A stretch of DNA of 64,000 nucleotides, from positions 124,001-188,000 of the forward strand of contig CAZPVD010000003.1 in NCBI GenBank assembly GCA_964589935.1, given 5' to 3'. The translations under genes were made by a program, and so were the position numbers. The DNA comes from VHCN01 sp964589935 (GTDB taxonomy: Bacteria; Verrucomicrobiota; Verrucomicrobiia; Limisphaerales; VHCN01). Shown in pieces: positions 1 to 8,733 of the stretch (position 1 is the first letter of the stretch; every line of letters starts with the position of its first letter). The notes under the pieces were generated by a model. It was given only the letters and a program-made list of their open reading frames with translations. It had not been told where the DNA came from and did not search any database.

Positions 1-26
1 GCCGGCGGCTTGCTTCCTTTGCATCC

Positions 27-581
27 ATGAAAGTCGCTGTCTTCTTTGAACGGGACGGGGTTCTCAACCAGACACGCGTCGTGTGTGGACAACAGGTGCC
101 GCCGATGACTTTTGATGAGTTTCATGTTCATGGCGAAGCCGCCGGGTTGTTGCAGCAGCTCAAGGATGCCGGTTACGTGCTCATCGTCACGACGAATCAG
201 CCGCTCGTGTCCCGCGGCACGCTGCCGCGCCGCGAGCTTGACCTCATGCACAACCGCCTGCGCTGTTTGCTGCCGCTTGACGACATCCTTGTGTGCCCGC
301 ACGAGGAGGGTGACCGATGCCCGTGCCGCAAGCCGCGCACCGGGCTGCTCATCGAGGCGGCGTTCAAATGGCATCTGGACCTCGAACACTCCTTCGTCGT
401 GAGCGACAAGTGGCAGGACGCAGCGGCAGCGGGAGTCGCCGGCTGCACGTCCGTGCTCATCCGCTCGGTGTGGAACGGCGGCTGCCATCGCGATTTCATC
501 GTGCCTTCCCTGACGGATGCGGTCGGAAAAATCCTGCAACTCCAAGTTCCTGACATGGCGCTCAAACGCTGCGTCGCATAA
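27..581 (+). CDS. HAD-IIIA phosphatase, GmhB/histidinol-phosphatase-like
   Basis: This 184-residue protein matches the compact HAD-IIIA fold of D-glycero-D-manno-heptose-1,7-bisphosphate 7-phosphatase (GmhB), which acts in LPS heptose synthesis, and of histidinol phosphatase. Visible motifs are FFERDGVLN (residues 6-14), TTNQ (55-58), a zinc-loop set Cys90-x-His92 and Cys98-x-Cys100, Lys102 in CRKP, and SDKWQD (126-131). The odd point is motif I. GmhB normally has DxD with the first Asp as phosphoryl nucleophile, whereas here the codon is GAA and gives Glu8-Arg-Asp10. The other motifs are intact. It could therefore be inactive, altered, or a distinct subfamily. The start is the first ATG and gives full family length. 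No clear ribosome binding site precedes it, and the upstream context is outside the window. Confidence 0.8.
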   Translation: MKVAVFFERDGVLNQTRVVCGQQVPPMTFDEFHVHGEAAGLLQQLKDAGYVLIVTTNQPLVSRGTLPRRELDLMHNRLRCLLPLDDILVCPHEEGDRCPCRKPRTGLLIEAAFKWHLDLEHSFVVSDKWQDAAAAGVAGCTSVLIRSVWNGGCHRDFIVPSLTDAVGKILQLQVPDMALKRCVA

Positions 582-732
582 TGCCCGTGAAAAATTTCCC
601 GCTCATGCGCGAAGATCACACAATGCCCCCGAATAGTTTAATCCCCGTCTTGTTTGTGGACGGTCAGGATGCGAAGTGGGCGCCGCGCGTGACGCCGTCC
701 GAAAAGGCAGGGGCCGGATCGCGACGGGTGCG

Positions 733-1677
733 CTACTTTTTCTTGGACTTCGCCGATGACTCCTTTTTCGGCGGCTCTTCGGCCGCCGGTGGCGACGGAA
801 GCGGGTCGCGCGGCAGTAGCAGAGGGTCAATGCGCGGGATGTCGTTCGTCGCGATGACTTGCCGCCCGCCTGCGACGAGGATGCGGTTCTCCGCGTCGGG
901 CCGGAGAGCCGGCCGTCCCCTTTCCCCGTCGTAAGTCTGCCGGAGCACCAGCTCGCCGTCGGGAGTCACCACGCAGTGTGTGAAGGCGCGCCTGTGGGAT
1001 TGGTAAAGCACGTGGAGGTTGTTGAGCCGGTCCACTTGCGCCTCGGGCGCCGTAAACGGGAAATACTGCCCGATGGACTGCACCTTGATGATCTCGGCGT
1101 CCGCCGGGTCGGTGACGCGGTAATAAAGGCGGATCTCCTTTGGAGTCCGAAGTTGCATCAGCGTGTATCTGCGCAGCACTGGCGCCGAGACGGTTTCACC
1201 GCGAACAGGCATCCCGACTTCCTGCTCCCACAACTTGAATCCGCGCACGATCTCGAACCGGAACGCGTCGTTCCACGTCATTTCCTTCTGCAATTCGGCC
1301 ACGCGCAGCGTTGCCGTCACCGAGTAAAAGCCCAGCCGCGCCAGGTCGAAACACGGCGCGATGTCGAATTTGCGCGTCACTGTGACGCCGTTCCCGATCG
1401 TCATGCTGCCCGGTGACGCCAGCGGCTTGAGCGGCACCACCGACTTCTTTTCGAGCGAGGACACACGCAGCGAAAGCCAGTCCACGTCATCACGGAACTC
1501 GAGCGGAATCCCGGAACGGTTCGTGATGCGCACCTCGACCACCAGCGGCTCGCCGGAGAGGAAAACATCCTGCGGGGCGGTCACTTCAACGATGACCACC
1601 TGGTTTTTGGCGGCCGGTGCGGCATTGCCCGGCAATACCGTCAGCGCAAGACCCAACGCGCAAATGAGAAACTTCAT
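733..1677 (-). CDS. Secreted hypothetical protein with Ig-like domain
   Basis: The 314-residue product begins with a clear Sec signal peptide (MKFLICALGLALTVLPGNAA) and so is exported. Residues 25-150 look like a beta-sandwich or intracellular-proteinase-inhibitor-like domain, with the segment SGEPLVVEVRITNRSGIPLE. The tail is very lysine-rich (SSAKSKKK). I do not recognise a family. It is the last gene of the minus-strand VWA cluster, 58 bp after the caspase-fold gene, so co-transcription is plausible. Its function is unknown. Confidence 0.75.
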   Translation of the reverse strand: MKFLICALGLALTVLPGNAAPAAKNQVVIVEVTAPQDVFLSGEPLVVEVRITNRSGIPLEFRDDVDWLSLRVSSLEKKSVVPLKPLASPGSMTIGNGVTVTRKFDIAPCFDLARLGFYSVTATLRVAELQKEMTWNDAFRFEIVRGFKLWEQEVGMPVRGETVSAPVLRRYTLMQLRTPKEIRLYYRVTDPADAEIIKVQSIGQYFPFTAPEAQVDRLNNLHVLYQSHRRAFTHCVVTPDGELVLRQTYDGERGRPALRPDAENRILVAGGRQVIATNDIPRIDPLLLPRDPLPSPPAAEEPPKKESSAKSKKK

Positions 1678-1735
1678 GCGTGTCGCAGTCTAGCCGTCGC
1701 GCCCCTCCGCGCAAGCCGCAAAAGGCGCGGCGGTT

Positions 1736-2707
1736 TCACGGGCTTGCCGCCGGCGCGTAAAGTTTCGCCAGTTCGAGCAGCACGGTTTCAAGCCGTTTGT
1801 AATAATCCGCCTCAGGCATCGTGGCCTTCGCGTCGCGCAGCTTCGCCACCTCCAATTCGAGCGCGTCACGTTTCATCCGCACTTCCGCCGGCATCTGCCG
1901 CTCCGCCGCGCTGCGGACGAGATGAAGCTGGTGCGCGCGCAGGCCGTCGAGCGCGGCCTTGTCCGTCGCCTTTTTCACCGCGCGCACGCCGCGGAACCAG
2001 TCGCCCGGCGTGCCGAGCCCGTCGCCGTTGTCATCGAGCAGCGCGTGCTCGGTCGCCAGCCGGCCCTCGCCCTTGTAGAACTCCGCCGTGCGGCTCGATG
2101 CCATGAGAAAACATTCCAGCAATGACACCTGCCCGTCCTTGTCCAGATCGGCGGCGGGATCGAGCAGCGCCTCGGAAAAATACTGCCCGAACCGCGAATA
2201 ATTCTGCTCGTGCCCGCTGCGCGTCGCCGTCACCACGACGCGGCCCGGCGCGGTGAGTTTCGCGAGAAACGGCGCGCTGCACGAAAAGCAGTGGATGACC
2301 GCGACCGGCCGGTGAAACGGCTTGAGCAGCGCGGCGAGTTCCGTCGCGGACAAATCCGGCCCGGTGAGATTGAGCTTGGCCTCCTTGCCGTCGAACGTGC
2401 CGTGGCCGATGAGCACGAGCCACAACTCGGCGGGACCATCCTTCGGCTCGGCCTCCAGCGCCTGCCTGAGCCGCGCGAGGTCGTTTGTCGAGGCGTCCTT
2501 GCCCGCGCCGATGCTGATGAACTTCGCGTCCGCCGCGCGCGCGGCTTTAGACCAGTTCGCCGACCATTGCTCGAACTTTTCCCCGAACTCCTCCTCGCCC
2601 GCTGCGCCGACAGCGACGAGGACGGTGGTCTTCGCTTCCACGAAAACGTCCGCCGCAGTCAGCGTCCCCGCGAAAGCGAACAACAAAGTCGCAGCGAGAA
2701 TTCTCAC
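1736..2707 (-). CDS. Secreted caspase-fold (clan CD, C13/C14-like) peptidase
   Basis: The preferred start is GTG at 2707. It overlaps the stop of the preceding VWA gene as GTGA, has AAAGGA five bases upstream, and places a signal peptide (RILAATLLFAFAGTLTAA) at the N-terminus of a 323-residue protein. A longer frame exists but would overlap the upstream gene by 100 bp. The segment WLVLIGHGTFDG (96-107), followed about 40 residues later by IHCFSCSAPFL (138-148), resembles the His-Gly and Cys strands of clan CD peptidases. His102 and Cys143 are the likely dyad, with Cys140 as an alternative. Two EF-hand-like loops follow (DLDKDGQVSLLE from residue 188, then DDNGDG). The C-terminus is helical. 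The neighbours suggest a peptidase working with the VWA/MoxR machinery; this is inferred. Confidence 0.7.
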   Translation of the reverse strand: MRILAATLLFAFAGTLTAADVFVEAKTTVLVAVGAAGEEEFGEKFEQWSANWSKAARAADAKFISIGAGKDASTNDLARLRQALEAEPKDGPAELWLVLIGHGTFDGKEAKLNLTGPDLSATELAALLKPFHRPVAVIHCFSCSAPFLAKLTAPGRVVVTATRSGHEQNYSRFGQYFSEALLDPAADLDKDGQVSLLECFLMASSRTAEFYKGEGRLATEHALLDDNGDGLGTPGDWFRGVRAVKKATDKAALDGLRAHQLHLVRSAAERQMPAEVRMKRDALELEVAKLRDAKATMPEADYYKRLETVLLELAKLYAPAASP

Positions 2708-5073
2708 GCCATTCCTTTCCACCGCCGCAGGCCCCACTCGGCCACGAAGCATGCGAGTGCGAACAGGAACACCCACGGCGTGTGCCAGATGGGATACGTC
2801 CACGGCTCCGTCACCGGCGCGCGGCGGCTGGGCAGCGTGCGCGCAAACTCGTCGAGCTTCGAGGCCGCGATGACTTCACCGCCGGTTTTCTTCGCGATGG
2901 CTTCGAGCAGCGCGCGGTTCGGCTTGAGCGACTTGAATTCCTCCGCCGCGAGGTCGGTGCTCCAGCCCGTCTCGGCGCGGCCGACCTCCGCGCCGACGGA
3001 GTTCGTGACGAACGCGGTGACTTGATAGCCGCCGGTTTCGCGCGGCACGTAAGTGGCCTGATACAGCCCCGGCTCGGCGAGCGAAGGCTCGGCCTGCAAC
3101 CGGATGAAGTTCGTCTCGCCGCCGGCCTTTGCATCAAGCGCGAACGGCTGCACGCGCAGCGTCACGCCGGCGTTGTCGAGTGGCTGGAACTTCGCGTCGC
3201 GCACGCGGACGTTCAGCAGCATCGCCTGGTTCGCGTCGCCGCGCTGCGGTTCGGCGGCGAGTTCGACGCGCTGCGGCACGTCGGACACAAGCCAGCGCGC
3301 AAGCTGACGCCAGCCTTTGTCCATGTCCTTGCGCGCCTCGGCGTTGTTCATGCCCCAGAGCCACACGTCGCCGATGAGCAACGCCGCAGTGCGTCCGTGG
3401 CCGAAACGCTGCGTGACGAGCGCAGGATATTCGCCGCGTCCGTCGCTGACGGTGGCAAGCACGCTCGCGCCGGGCTTCACTTCCTTCACTTGATTCAGCA
3501 CGTCGAAGCGCGGCATCTCGTCGAGGCGCTTTTTTTCATCGGCCTCGTTGCTGCGCACTCGCGCCCACGGCTGGAGCAGTCCCTCGCGCGTGAGCGTCAT
3601 GCGGTAACCACTCACGGAAGGCGTGTTCTCAGTGTTGCGGTCGAGATACACGGGCAGCATGTCGCCAATGGGCGTGCGCGCGTATTTGCCCTGATGAAAC
3701 GTCTCCGCGCCGCCGAGCATCAGCACGCCGCCGCCGCGCTCGGACACGAACCGTTGCAATAACGACTGCTGATCGGGCGTGAAAAACTCCGCCTCGCAAT
3801 CATCAATGATGACCGCGTGATAGCCGTAGAGGTCCTCGGGCGTCTTCGGAAAACCATCGCGCAACTCGTCTTGGTCGCGCGTGTTCAGCCGCGTGAGCAC
3901 GGGCTGGTCGTAACGCTGCACGTCGTCGGGATTCTGGTTGCCGAAGCCGCGGAAGAGCGGGTTGCTCGACTCGCCGGCGCGGCCCTTGAAGGTGAACTTC
4001 GGCTCGCGCTTCGCCACGCGAATCAGCGCGACGAGCTGCACCTGGTCGTCCTCCAAAACGGCGCGATTCAAAAACTTGAACTCCCAGTTTGGCCGTCCGC
4101 TGACGTAGAGGATGCGATACGGCCCGCGCCCGCGATCCACAACAACGACGCGCGAATTGTTCGCCAGCGTCGCCTCGGTCGAAAGCGCGGGATTCGTGAA
4201 CTGCTCCAGCTCGTCCTTCGCCGAGACGCGCAGGCGATAGAAGGAAAGCCCTGCTTTTTCAGGCTTTAATTGAAATCGGAATGCCAGCGTGTCGCCGTCG
4301 CGCGCGGCCTTCAATGTTCGTTCCTCGACATTTTTTCCGCCCGCGTCGAGGAGTTGCGCGACAACTTGAGCGCCGCCGTAGCCGGTCGCGGTCACGTCGG
4401 CCTGGATGTTGACGGGCGCGTCCTCGAACACCGTCTGGCTGACGGCGACCTTCTGGATCGCGAGGTCGCGGATCGGCGCGTCGTTGCCGATGACGACGGG
4501 GAAAACCGGCACGCCGGCCAGCTCCGCGGGCGGCTCGGTGATGTCCGTCGCGTTGCCGTCGGTGAACAAGAGAACACCGGCGAGCGGGCGCGAGGCAAAG
4601 CGCTCCTTCACGCCGCGCAGCGCCGCGCCGATGGCCGAGGCGCGTCCGTCGAAGTTGAGTTCGGCGAAGTCGCGCGTGCTTTGCAGCCGCGAGTCGAAGA
4701 GGTAGCGCGCGACCTGGAAGTTTTCATCGAGCTTCGCCTGCCACGCGGACGGGTCGGCCTTGAGCAGCTTGCGCAGGAAATCGGCGCGCGTCTCGCTCGC
4801 GTCGCGGTCCTTGATCTGCATGCCCTGGCTGTTGTCGGCGACGATGACGAAGTGGTTCGCGCCGGGCCGCGCGCGCTCGCCGCTCCAGTGCGGTTCGAGC
4901 AGGCACAAGCCGAGCGCGGCAAGGCCGAGCAGTTTCAGGAAAAAACAAACAGCGCGAACGCCAGCGCCCGCCGGGCCGCGATAGCCGCGCACGAGCAGCG
5001 CGAGCGCGACGGCCCACGCGAGGCACACGGGCGCGAGCCAGCCGCGGTTGGCGAAGATGAGCGTGGCGATCAC
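2704..5073 (-). CDS. BatA-like membrane VWA protein with glutamine-amidotransferase-like domain
   Basis: This 789-residue membrane protein has two N-terminal transmembrane helices (about 12-30 and 42-60), a VWA-type domain starting FVIVADNSQGMQIKD with a degenerate metal site (DNSQG rather than DxSxS), and beta-sandwich segments. It then has a class I amidotransferase-like fold (YHAVIIDDCEAEFF, then SERGGGVLMLGGAETF) and a C-terminal helix (PWVFLFALACFVAEWGLRR). It resembles the 915-residue VWA protein at 18023-20770: both carry a GRPxWEF segment and the Gly-rich amidotransferase-like loop, so the two clusters contain paralogues. The GTG start at 5073 overlaps the toxin stop (GTGA), and its own stop overlaps the caspase-fold start. 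Such proteins usually act in the periplasm with MoxR chaperones; the exact role is unknown. Confidence 0.8.
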   Translation of the reverse strand: MIATLIFANRGWLAPVCLAWAVALALLVRGYRGPAGAGVRAVCFFLKLLGLAALGLCLLEPHWSGERARPGANHFVIVADNSQGMQIKDRDASETRADFLRKLLKADPSAWQAKLDENFQVARYLFDSRLQSTRDFAELNFDGRASAIGAALRGVKERFASRPLAGVLLFTDGNATDITEPPAELAGVPVFPVVIGNDAPIRDLAIQKVAVSQTVFEDAPVNIQADVTATGYGGAQVVAQLLDAGGKNVEERTLKAARDGDTLAFRFQLKPEKAGLSFYRLRVSAKDELEQFTNPALSTEATLANNSRVVVVDRGRGPYRILYVSGRPNWEFKFLNRAVLEDDQVQLVALIRVAKREPKFTFKGRAGESSNPLFRGFGNQNPDDVQRYDQPVLTRLNTRDQDELRDGFPKTPEDLYGYHAVIIDDCEAEFFTPDQQSLLQRFVSERGGGVLMLGGAETFHQGKYARTPIGDMLPVYLDRNTENTPSVSGYRMTLTREGLLQPWARVRSNEADEKKRLDEMPRFDVLNQVKEVKPGASVLATVSDGRGEYPALVTQRFGHGRTAALLIGDVWLWGMNNAEARKDMDKGWRQLARWLVSDVPQRVELAAEPQRGDANQAMLLNVRVRDAKFQPLDNAGVTLRVQPFALDAKAGGETNFIRLQAEPSLAEPGLYQATYVPRETGGYQVTAFVTNSVGAEVGRAETGWSTDLAAEEFKSLKPNRALLEAIAKKTGGEVIAASKLDEFARTLPSRRAPVTEPWTYPIWHTPWVFLFALACFVAEWGLRRWKGMA

Positions 5074-5363
5074 GATTCAAACTCCGTTTCGATGTCGCGC
5101 GCCCCGTGCAGCACGCGGATCACCAGGATTCCGTATTCCTCCGGCCGGTAAAAGATGACGTAGTTGCCGAGCGCGAAGCTGCGCAACTGCGGAGCCAGTT
5201 GTTCCCTGGCGCGTCCAATCAAGGGCGAGCGGGCCAGATTGCGGCATTTCATCTCGATTCGTTTGATGAGGCGGTCCGCAGCGGTGGGATTGTCCGTGGC
5301 GATGTATTCCCAGATTTCAATCAAGTCGGCCCTCGCCGCGTCCGTCTGCCTCGCCTCGGTCAT
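5070..5363 (-). CDS. parE: ParE/RelE-superfamily toxin
   Basis: This 97-residue protein fits the ParE/RelE toxin family in length and pattern. It has an N-terminal helical hairpin with DLIEIWEYIATDNPTAADRL, a central SPLIGRAREQLAPQLRSFAL, and strands with NYVIFYRPEEYGILVIRVLHG. ParE toxins typically inhibit DNA gyrase and RelE toxins cleave mRNA; the R.....Y.IFYR arrangement favours ParE. It follows its antitoxin with an ATGA overlap and runs into the VWA gene with a GTGA overlap. The pair is therefore wired translationally into the operon, which is unusual for a mobile toxin-antitoxin module. No residue is obviously missing. Confidence 0.85.
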   Translation of the reverse strand: MTEARQTDAARADLIEIWEYIATDNPTAADRLIKRIEMKCRNLARSPLIGRAREQLAPQLRSFALGNYVIFYRPEEYGILVIRVLHGARDIETEFES

Positions 5364-5599
5364 CCGCTCCGCTTTCGCTTGGCGAGCCGGCTGCGTCCCT
5401 CCGCGATGATCTCACCCGCGTCGAGGCGGCTGACGCGTCCGTGATCCGCATCCTTCATTCCGTTGGCAATGTCATGGCGAAGCGCCTTCAGGCGTTCACT
5501 GGCAACGTCGGGCGAGTCACCCAGCCAGCGATACAACGCATACTTTTCGCGCCGTGAAAGACGCGCGGCGGCAACCTTGACTTCTTCCATCATCTTCAT
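5360..5599 (-). CDS. parD: ParD-like antitoxin
   Basis: This small protein of about 79 residues sits directly before the ParE-like toxin with an ATGA overlap. Its C-terminal half (RLKALRHDIANGMKDAD, then LDAGEIIAEGRSRLAKR) matches the toxin-binding tail typical of ParD antitoxins. The N-terminal half (AARLSRREKYALYRWLGDSP) is less typical. I chose ATG at 5599. A GTG at 5641, one base after the preceding stop, would give a 93-residue form coupled to the upstream coiled-coil gene. Neither start has a strong ribosome binding site. It probably neutralises the toxin and may autoregulate, although no operator was identified. Confidence 0.7.
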   Translation of the reverse strand: MKMMEEVKVAAARLSRREKYALYRWLGDSPDVASERLKALRHDIANGMKDADHGRVSRLDAGEIIAEGRSRLAKRKRSG

Positions 5600-5642
5600 G
5601 GCCTGAACGTAATCATCCCGGCGCGGCAAGGCAAACGCCACT

Positions 5643-7955
5643 TCACTGCGGGCTTTTGCCCAGTTCCTGATAATACCGCCGCACCAGCTCGCCGAACTTG
5701 CCCGGCACCGGGTCGCGGTCAATCGGCACGAGCGCCTCGCGCGATTCGCGCTTTGCCAGCTCGTCCGCGAGACGCTGCCGCACCTCGGCGAGCGGCGTGA
5801 CGATCTTCGTGCGCACCTCGGCCCACGGCGGCTTGTCCGGCTGCTGGCGCAAATTCTTGCGAATGTCCCGCGCGGCCTCGCGGATGCGCGCCACGTCGAG
5901 CCGCAGGTCGGGAATCTCCACCATCTCCTCCACGTCGCGCAGTCGGTCGCTCCACTGCGCGTAATCTTCGCCGCGAATCGGGCCGAGATAACCGCCGTCG
6001 CGTCCGCCGCCACCGAGGAAATCGTTTAACACGCCGCGTCGAAAATTGCCGCCGCCGCCATCGCCGCCGGATGACGAAGCGCCCGCGCGCTCGTTCGCTC
6101 CGGCTCGTGAACGCGCGCTGCCCTGCTGCGCTGAATCGGATTGCTGTGCATCGCGCTCCTGCGGCGAACCACCTTGCTGCGAGGAACCGGACTTGCCTGC
6201 TTGCGAACCTCCGCTCTGTTTGCCGGCCTGCTCACCTTGCTTGCCAGATTGCTGCGATGATGCTTGCTGCGATTGTCCCGGCTGCTGGCCGCTCTCACCG
6301 CCTTCGCCCTGCTTCTGGCCGGACTGGCCTTTTCCTTTCTGCGCGGATTGTTCGCCGGGCTTGCCGTCCTGCTTCTGGCCGGACTGTGCCTGCGATTTTT
6401 CAGAACCGCCCGGTTGACCCGCTTGCGCGGTGCGATTCGTGCGTTCGCCATTGGGATCGGCCTGCTGCAGCTCGCGCGCGACGGCTTCGGCGAAGGCGTC
6501 GAGTTCCTTGCGCGCCTGACGCAACGATTCGGCCTCGTCGCCGAGAACACTGTCGGCGGCGCGTTCAACGCCCTTGGTGAGTTCCTCGATGCTGCGGCGG
6601 GCGCGGTTCTCAAGGTTCTTCGCCTCGGGCACGAAACTTTTGTTCAGTAACTCGGACGTGACATCGAGTGCGGTGCCGACCTCGGCGTTTTTGTTCTTTT
6701 CCAGCACGTCATACACGGGGCGCAACATGCGGCCGCGCTGGAGCAGTTCCTCGGTCATCTCGCGGATGTTCGCCGCGTCGGTGGAGGCGTTTTTGCGGAC
6801 GGTGTCGTAAAGCTGTTTGTGCAGGAGCGGCTCGGCGGTCTCGGCGCGCTCGCTGAGCTCCTTCGCCTGCTCGACGAGGTTCGTGAGGCGCTGGCGCTGC
6901 TGCTGGAGTTGCTGCGCGAGTTCCTGCTTCTCGCCCGAATCCGTGAGCGTCTTGCGGCCCTTGGGATCGGTGATCTGGTCGAGCTGTTTGCCGATTTCCT
7001 GTTCCTTTTGCGCAAGCTCGCGCGCTTCGAGCCGCATCTGTTTCATTTCCTCGGCGAACTGGTTCGAGCTTTTCTTGCGCAAGTCGTCGCGCATCTGCTG
7101 GAGGTCGCGCTGCGCGCGGGTGCCGCTGGAAAGCGCCTGCTGCACGGCGTTCTTGTCCATCGCCTCGGCGGCCTTCTGGATTTGCTCGCGCGTCTGGTCG
7201 AGCTGCTTGCGCTCCTCGGCCATGCGCGACTGGTTCTCTGGTTTTTCCATGCGCTGCTTCAACTCGTCCACGTCGGCCATCATCTGCTGCTCCTCCTCGC
7301 GCAGGCGTTTGAAGCGGCGGCGGATGTCCTCCTTCTCCGGCTCGCTCTTGGCCTCCTGCAACGCGGTCTGCAACTCCTTCAGCCGCTCGTTCAAATCCTG
7401 CTGGCGGCGGGCGAGTTCCTGCAAGCGGTTGAGCACCTGCAACTGCTCGCGCTGCTCGGGCGACTGCTTCTGCTCCTGCGCCTGGCGCTGCTGCTCGTAA
7501 CGGTTCTCGCTCATCTTCAAGTCGAGCTGGTCGAGCTGGCGCTGGCGGCCCTGCTGCTGGTTGCCGCTCTTGCCGCTCTGGTTGCGCTGCTGCGAGACGT
7601 TGAACTCGCGCGCCGCGAGCTTGAGCAACTGCGCGTAGGCGGCCTGCTCGGCGGCGACGGCCTCGCCGAGTTTTTGCGGGGAAGTTTTCGCGTCCTCGAG
7701 CAGCTTGAGCGCGCGCTCCATCTGCTGGATGGCGGCGGCGACGGCGGCCTGGGCTTTCGGGTCTTGCGCTTTTTCGGCGAGCGCCTGCGCCAGTTCGAGC
7801 GCGTGCCCCTGCGACTCCAGCACGACTGCGGCGTCCTCGGCATAATTGCCGGTGGACTTGGGCGTGGCCTTTGGCGGGCGCTCCTGCGCATGCAATGGCG
7901 CGACGCTGAACGCGACGGCGATGGCAAGGGTGATGGGGCGCTGGAAAAGGTTCAT
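5643..7955 (-). CDS. Secreted coiled-coil protein resembling the C-terminal part of DUF4175 proteins
   Basis: The ATG at 7955 gives 770 residues with signal peptide MNLFQRPITLAIAVAFSVAPLHAQ. A TTG at 7964 that overlaps the preceding stop is an alternative. Residues about 30-480 are almost continuous coiled coil rich in Gln, Glu, Lys and Arg. A Gln/Gly/Ser-rich low-complexity linker follows, with repeats such as GQSGQKQGEGG and SQQSGKQGEQ. The end is a conserved-looking domain with YAQWSDRLRDVEEMVEIPDL and a PGKFGELVRRYYQELGKSP tail. In related bacteria such segments usually continue a DUF4175/TIGR02302-type membrane protein. Here that N-terminal part is a separate gene (8871-10511), so fission of an ancestral gene is inferred. 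The signal peptide indicates a periplasmic location. Confidence 0.75.
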   Translation of the reverse strand: MNLFQRPITLAIAVAFSVAPLHAQERPPKATPKSTGNYAEDAAVVLESQGHALELAQALAEKAQDPKAQAAVAAAIQQMERALKLLEDAKTSPQKLGEAVAAEQAAYAQLLKLAAREFNVSQQRNQSGKSGNQQQGRQRQLDQLDLKMSENRYEQQRQAQEQKQSPEQREQLQVLNRLQELARRQQDLNERLKELQTALQEAKSEPEKEDIRRRFKRLREEEQQMMADVDELKQRMEKPENQSRMAEERKQLDQTREQIQKAAEAMDKNAVQQALSSGTRAQRDLQQMRDDLRKKSSNQFAEEMKQMRLEARELAQKEQEIGKQLDQITDPKGRKTLTDSGEKQELAQQLQQQRQRLTNLVEQAKELSERAETAEPLLHKQLYDTVRKNASTDAANIREMTEELLQRGRMLRPVYDVLEKNKNAEVGTALDVTSELLNKSFVPEAKNLENRARRSIEELTKGVERAADSVLGDEAESLRQARKELDAFAEAVARELQQADPNGERTNRTAQAGQPGGSEKSQAQSGQKQDGKPGEQSAQKGKGQSGQKQGEGGESGQQPGQSQQASSQQSGKQGEQAGKQSGGSQAGKSGSSQQGGSPQERDAQQSDSAQQGSARSRAGANERAGASSSGGDGGGGNFRRGVLNDFLGGGGRDGGYLGPIRGEDYAQWSDRLRDVEEMVEIPDLRLDVARIREAARDIRKNLRQQPDKPPWAEVRTKIVTPLAEVRQRLADELAKRESREALVPIDRDPVPGKFGELVRRYYQELGKSPQ

Positions 7956-7960
7956 GGCAG

Positions 7961-8365
7961 TCAAGGTTTGAAATGGAGTTGCTTCTTTATCTCTTGAATG
8001 GCGGCTTGGTCTTCAAAGTTCCAAACAAGCTCCCAGCCTTCCGACAGTCTGCCGTCAATGAACGTGTTCTTGTAAGTCCAAGTGCGACCAGTCGCGGTGT
8101 CGAGTTTGAAGAGAGCTGACCCTCTCGTGACTCCATTCGTGGAAATAAATTCTACCGTGGCCGGAATGAGTTGGAAGCGGCTTACGGGACTGTCCGTGCG
8201 TTCTGGCTTGCCAACGTCTCGCAGCATCTTGATAAGGTCGGTTGCCGCCTGCGGCGTCAGTGGCGGTTCAGGCTTCGGTGGGGCAACACCGAAGGACTGG
8301 GCAAAGACGCAGACGCAGCCGATGAGCAGCGCGCTGGCGAGGGTGATTAGGAGTTTGATTTTCAT
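7961..8365 (-). CDS. Small secreted hypothetical protein
   Basis: This 134-residue protein has a signal peptide (KLLITLASALLIGCVCVFAQ). The LLIGC segment could act as a lipobox, though a Sec cleavage after FAQ is equally possible. No family is recognised in the mature part, which includes ATDLIKMLRDVGKPE and TGRTWTYKNTFIDGR. The DNA is visibly richer in A and T than the neighbouring VWA-cluster genes. It lies between the two DUF4175-like gene halves together with the 111-residue orphan, and its stop touches the start region of the coiled-coil gene. It may be an acquired gene that became part of the operon. Confidence 0.65.
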   Translation of the reverse strand: MKIKLLITLASALLIGCVCVFAQSFGVAPPKPEPPLTPQAATDLIKMLRDVGKPERTDSPVSRFQLIPATVEFISTNGVTRGSALFKLDTATGRTWTYKNTFIDGRLSEGWELVWNFEDQAAIQEIKKQLHFKP

Positions 8366-8397
8366 AGAGTGTTACTTATTTAAGCTAATGAGATTTA

Positions 8398-8733
8398 TCA
8401 CCGAACTAATGGTATGACCGCCGCAATCGCCTGTATGGTGCCGACGACAACAGCAATCCAAGTGAGCCGAACAACCAACTGCTGTGTCGTGTTGTTAGCG
8501 GCGTTCAGCCGCTGAATCGTATCCTGAAGTTCGCAAATCATCTTCGCCATCTGAAGATGGTTAATGGTAATGCCACGAACAATCTCGCGGTGTCGAATCG
8601 CTTCGTTTGGGATGTTGCCTGTGCAAAGATTCTGGAGCCATTGTTCCCACTGATCGGGGGTCGCATCACGCACCTCGCTTCGTTGAAACGCAGAATCCAT
8701 CTCGCAGTGAACTTTAGTCCAATCGTCAGACAT
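8398..8733 (-). CDS. Small hypothetical protein with C-terminal membrane helix
   Basis: The 111-residue product has a soluble N-terminal part (MSDDWTKVHCEMDSAFQRSE), a helical middle (HLQMAKMICELQDTIQRLNA) likely to form a short coiled coil, and one C-terminal transmembrane helix (LTWIAVVVGTIQAIAAVIPL). No family is recognised. Its base composition is visibly lower in GC than the flanking genes, and an AT-rich 32-bp gap separates it from the following 134-residue gene. It sits inside what looks like a split DUF4175 gene. Confidence 0.6.
   Translation of the reverse strand: MSDDWTKVHCEMDSAFQRSEVRDATPDQWEQWLQNLCTGNIPNEAIRHREIVRGITINHLQMAKMICELQDTIQRLNAANNTTQQLVVRLTWIAVVVGTIQAIAAVIPLVR

Noticed and set aside
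6819..7997. Leu-rich open frame antisense to the coiled-coil gene
   Set aside because: Gln/Glu-rich coiled-coil codons read backwards give Leu-rich sequence; no membrane topology or start context supports it.
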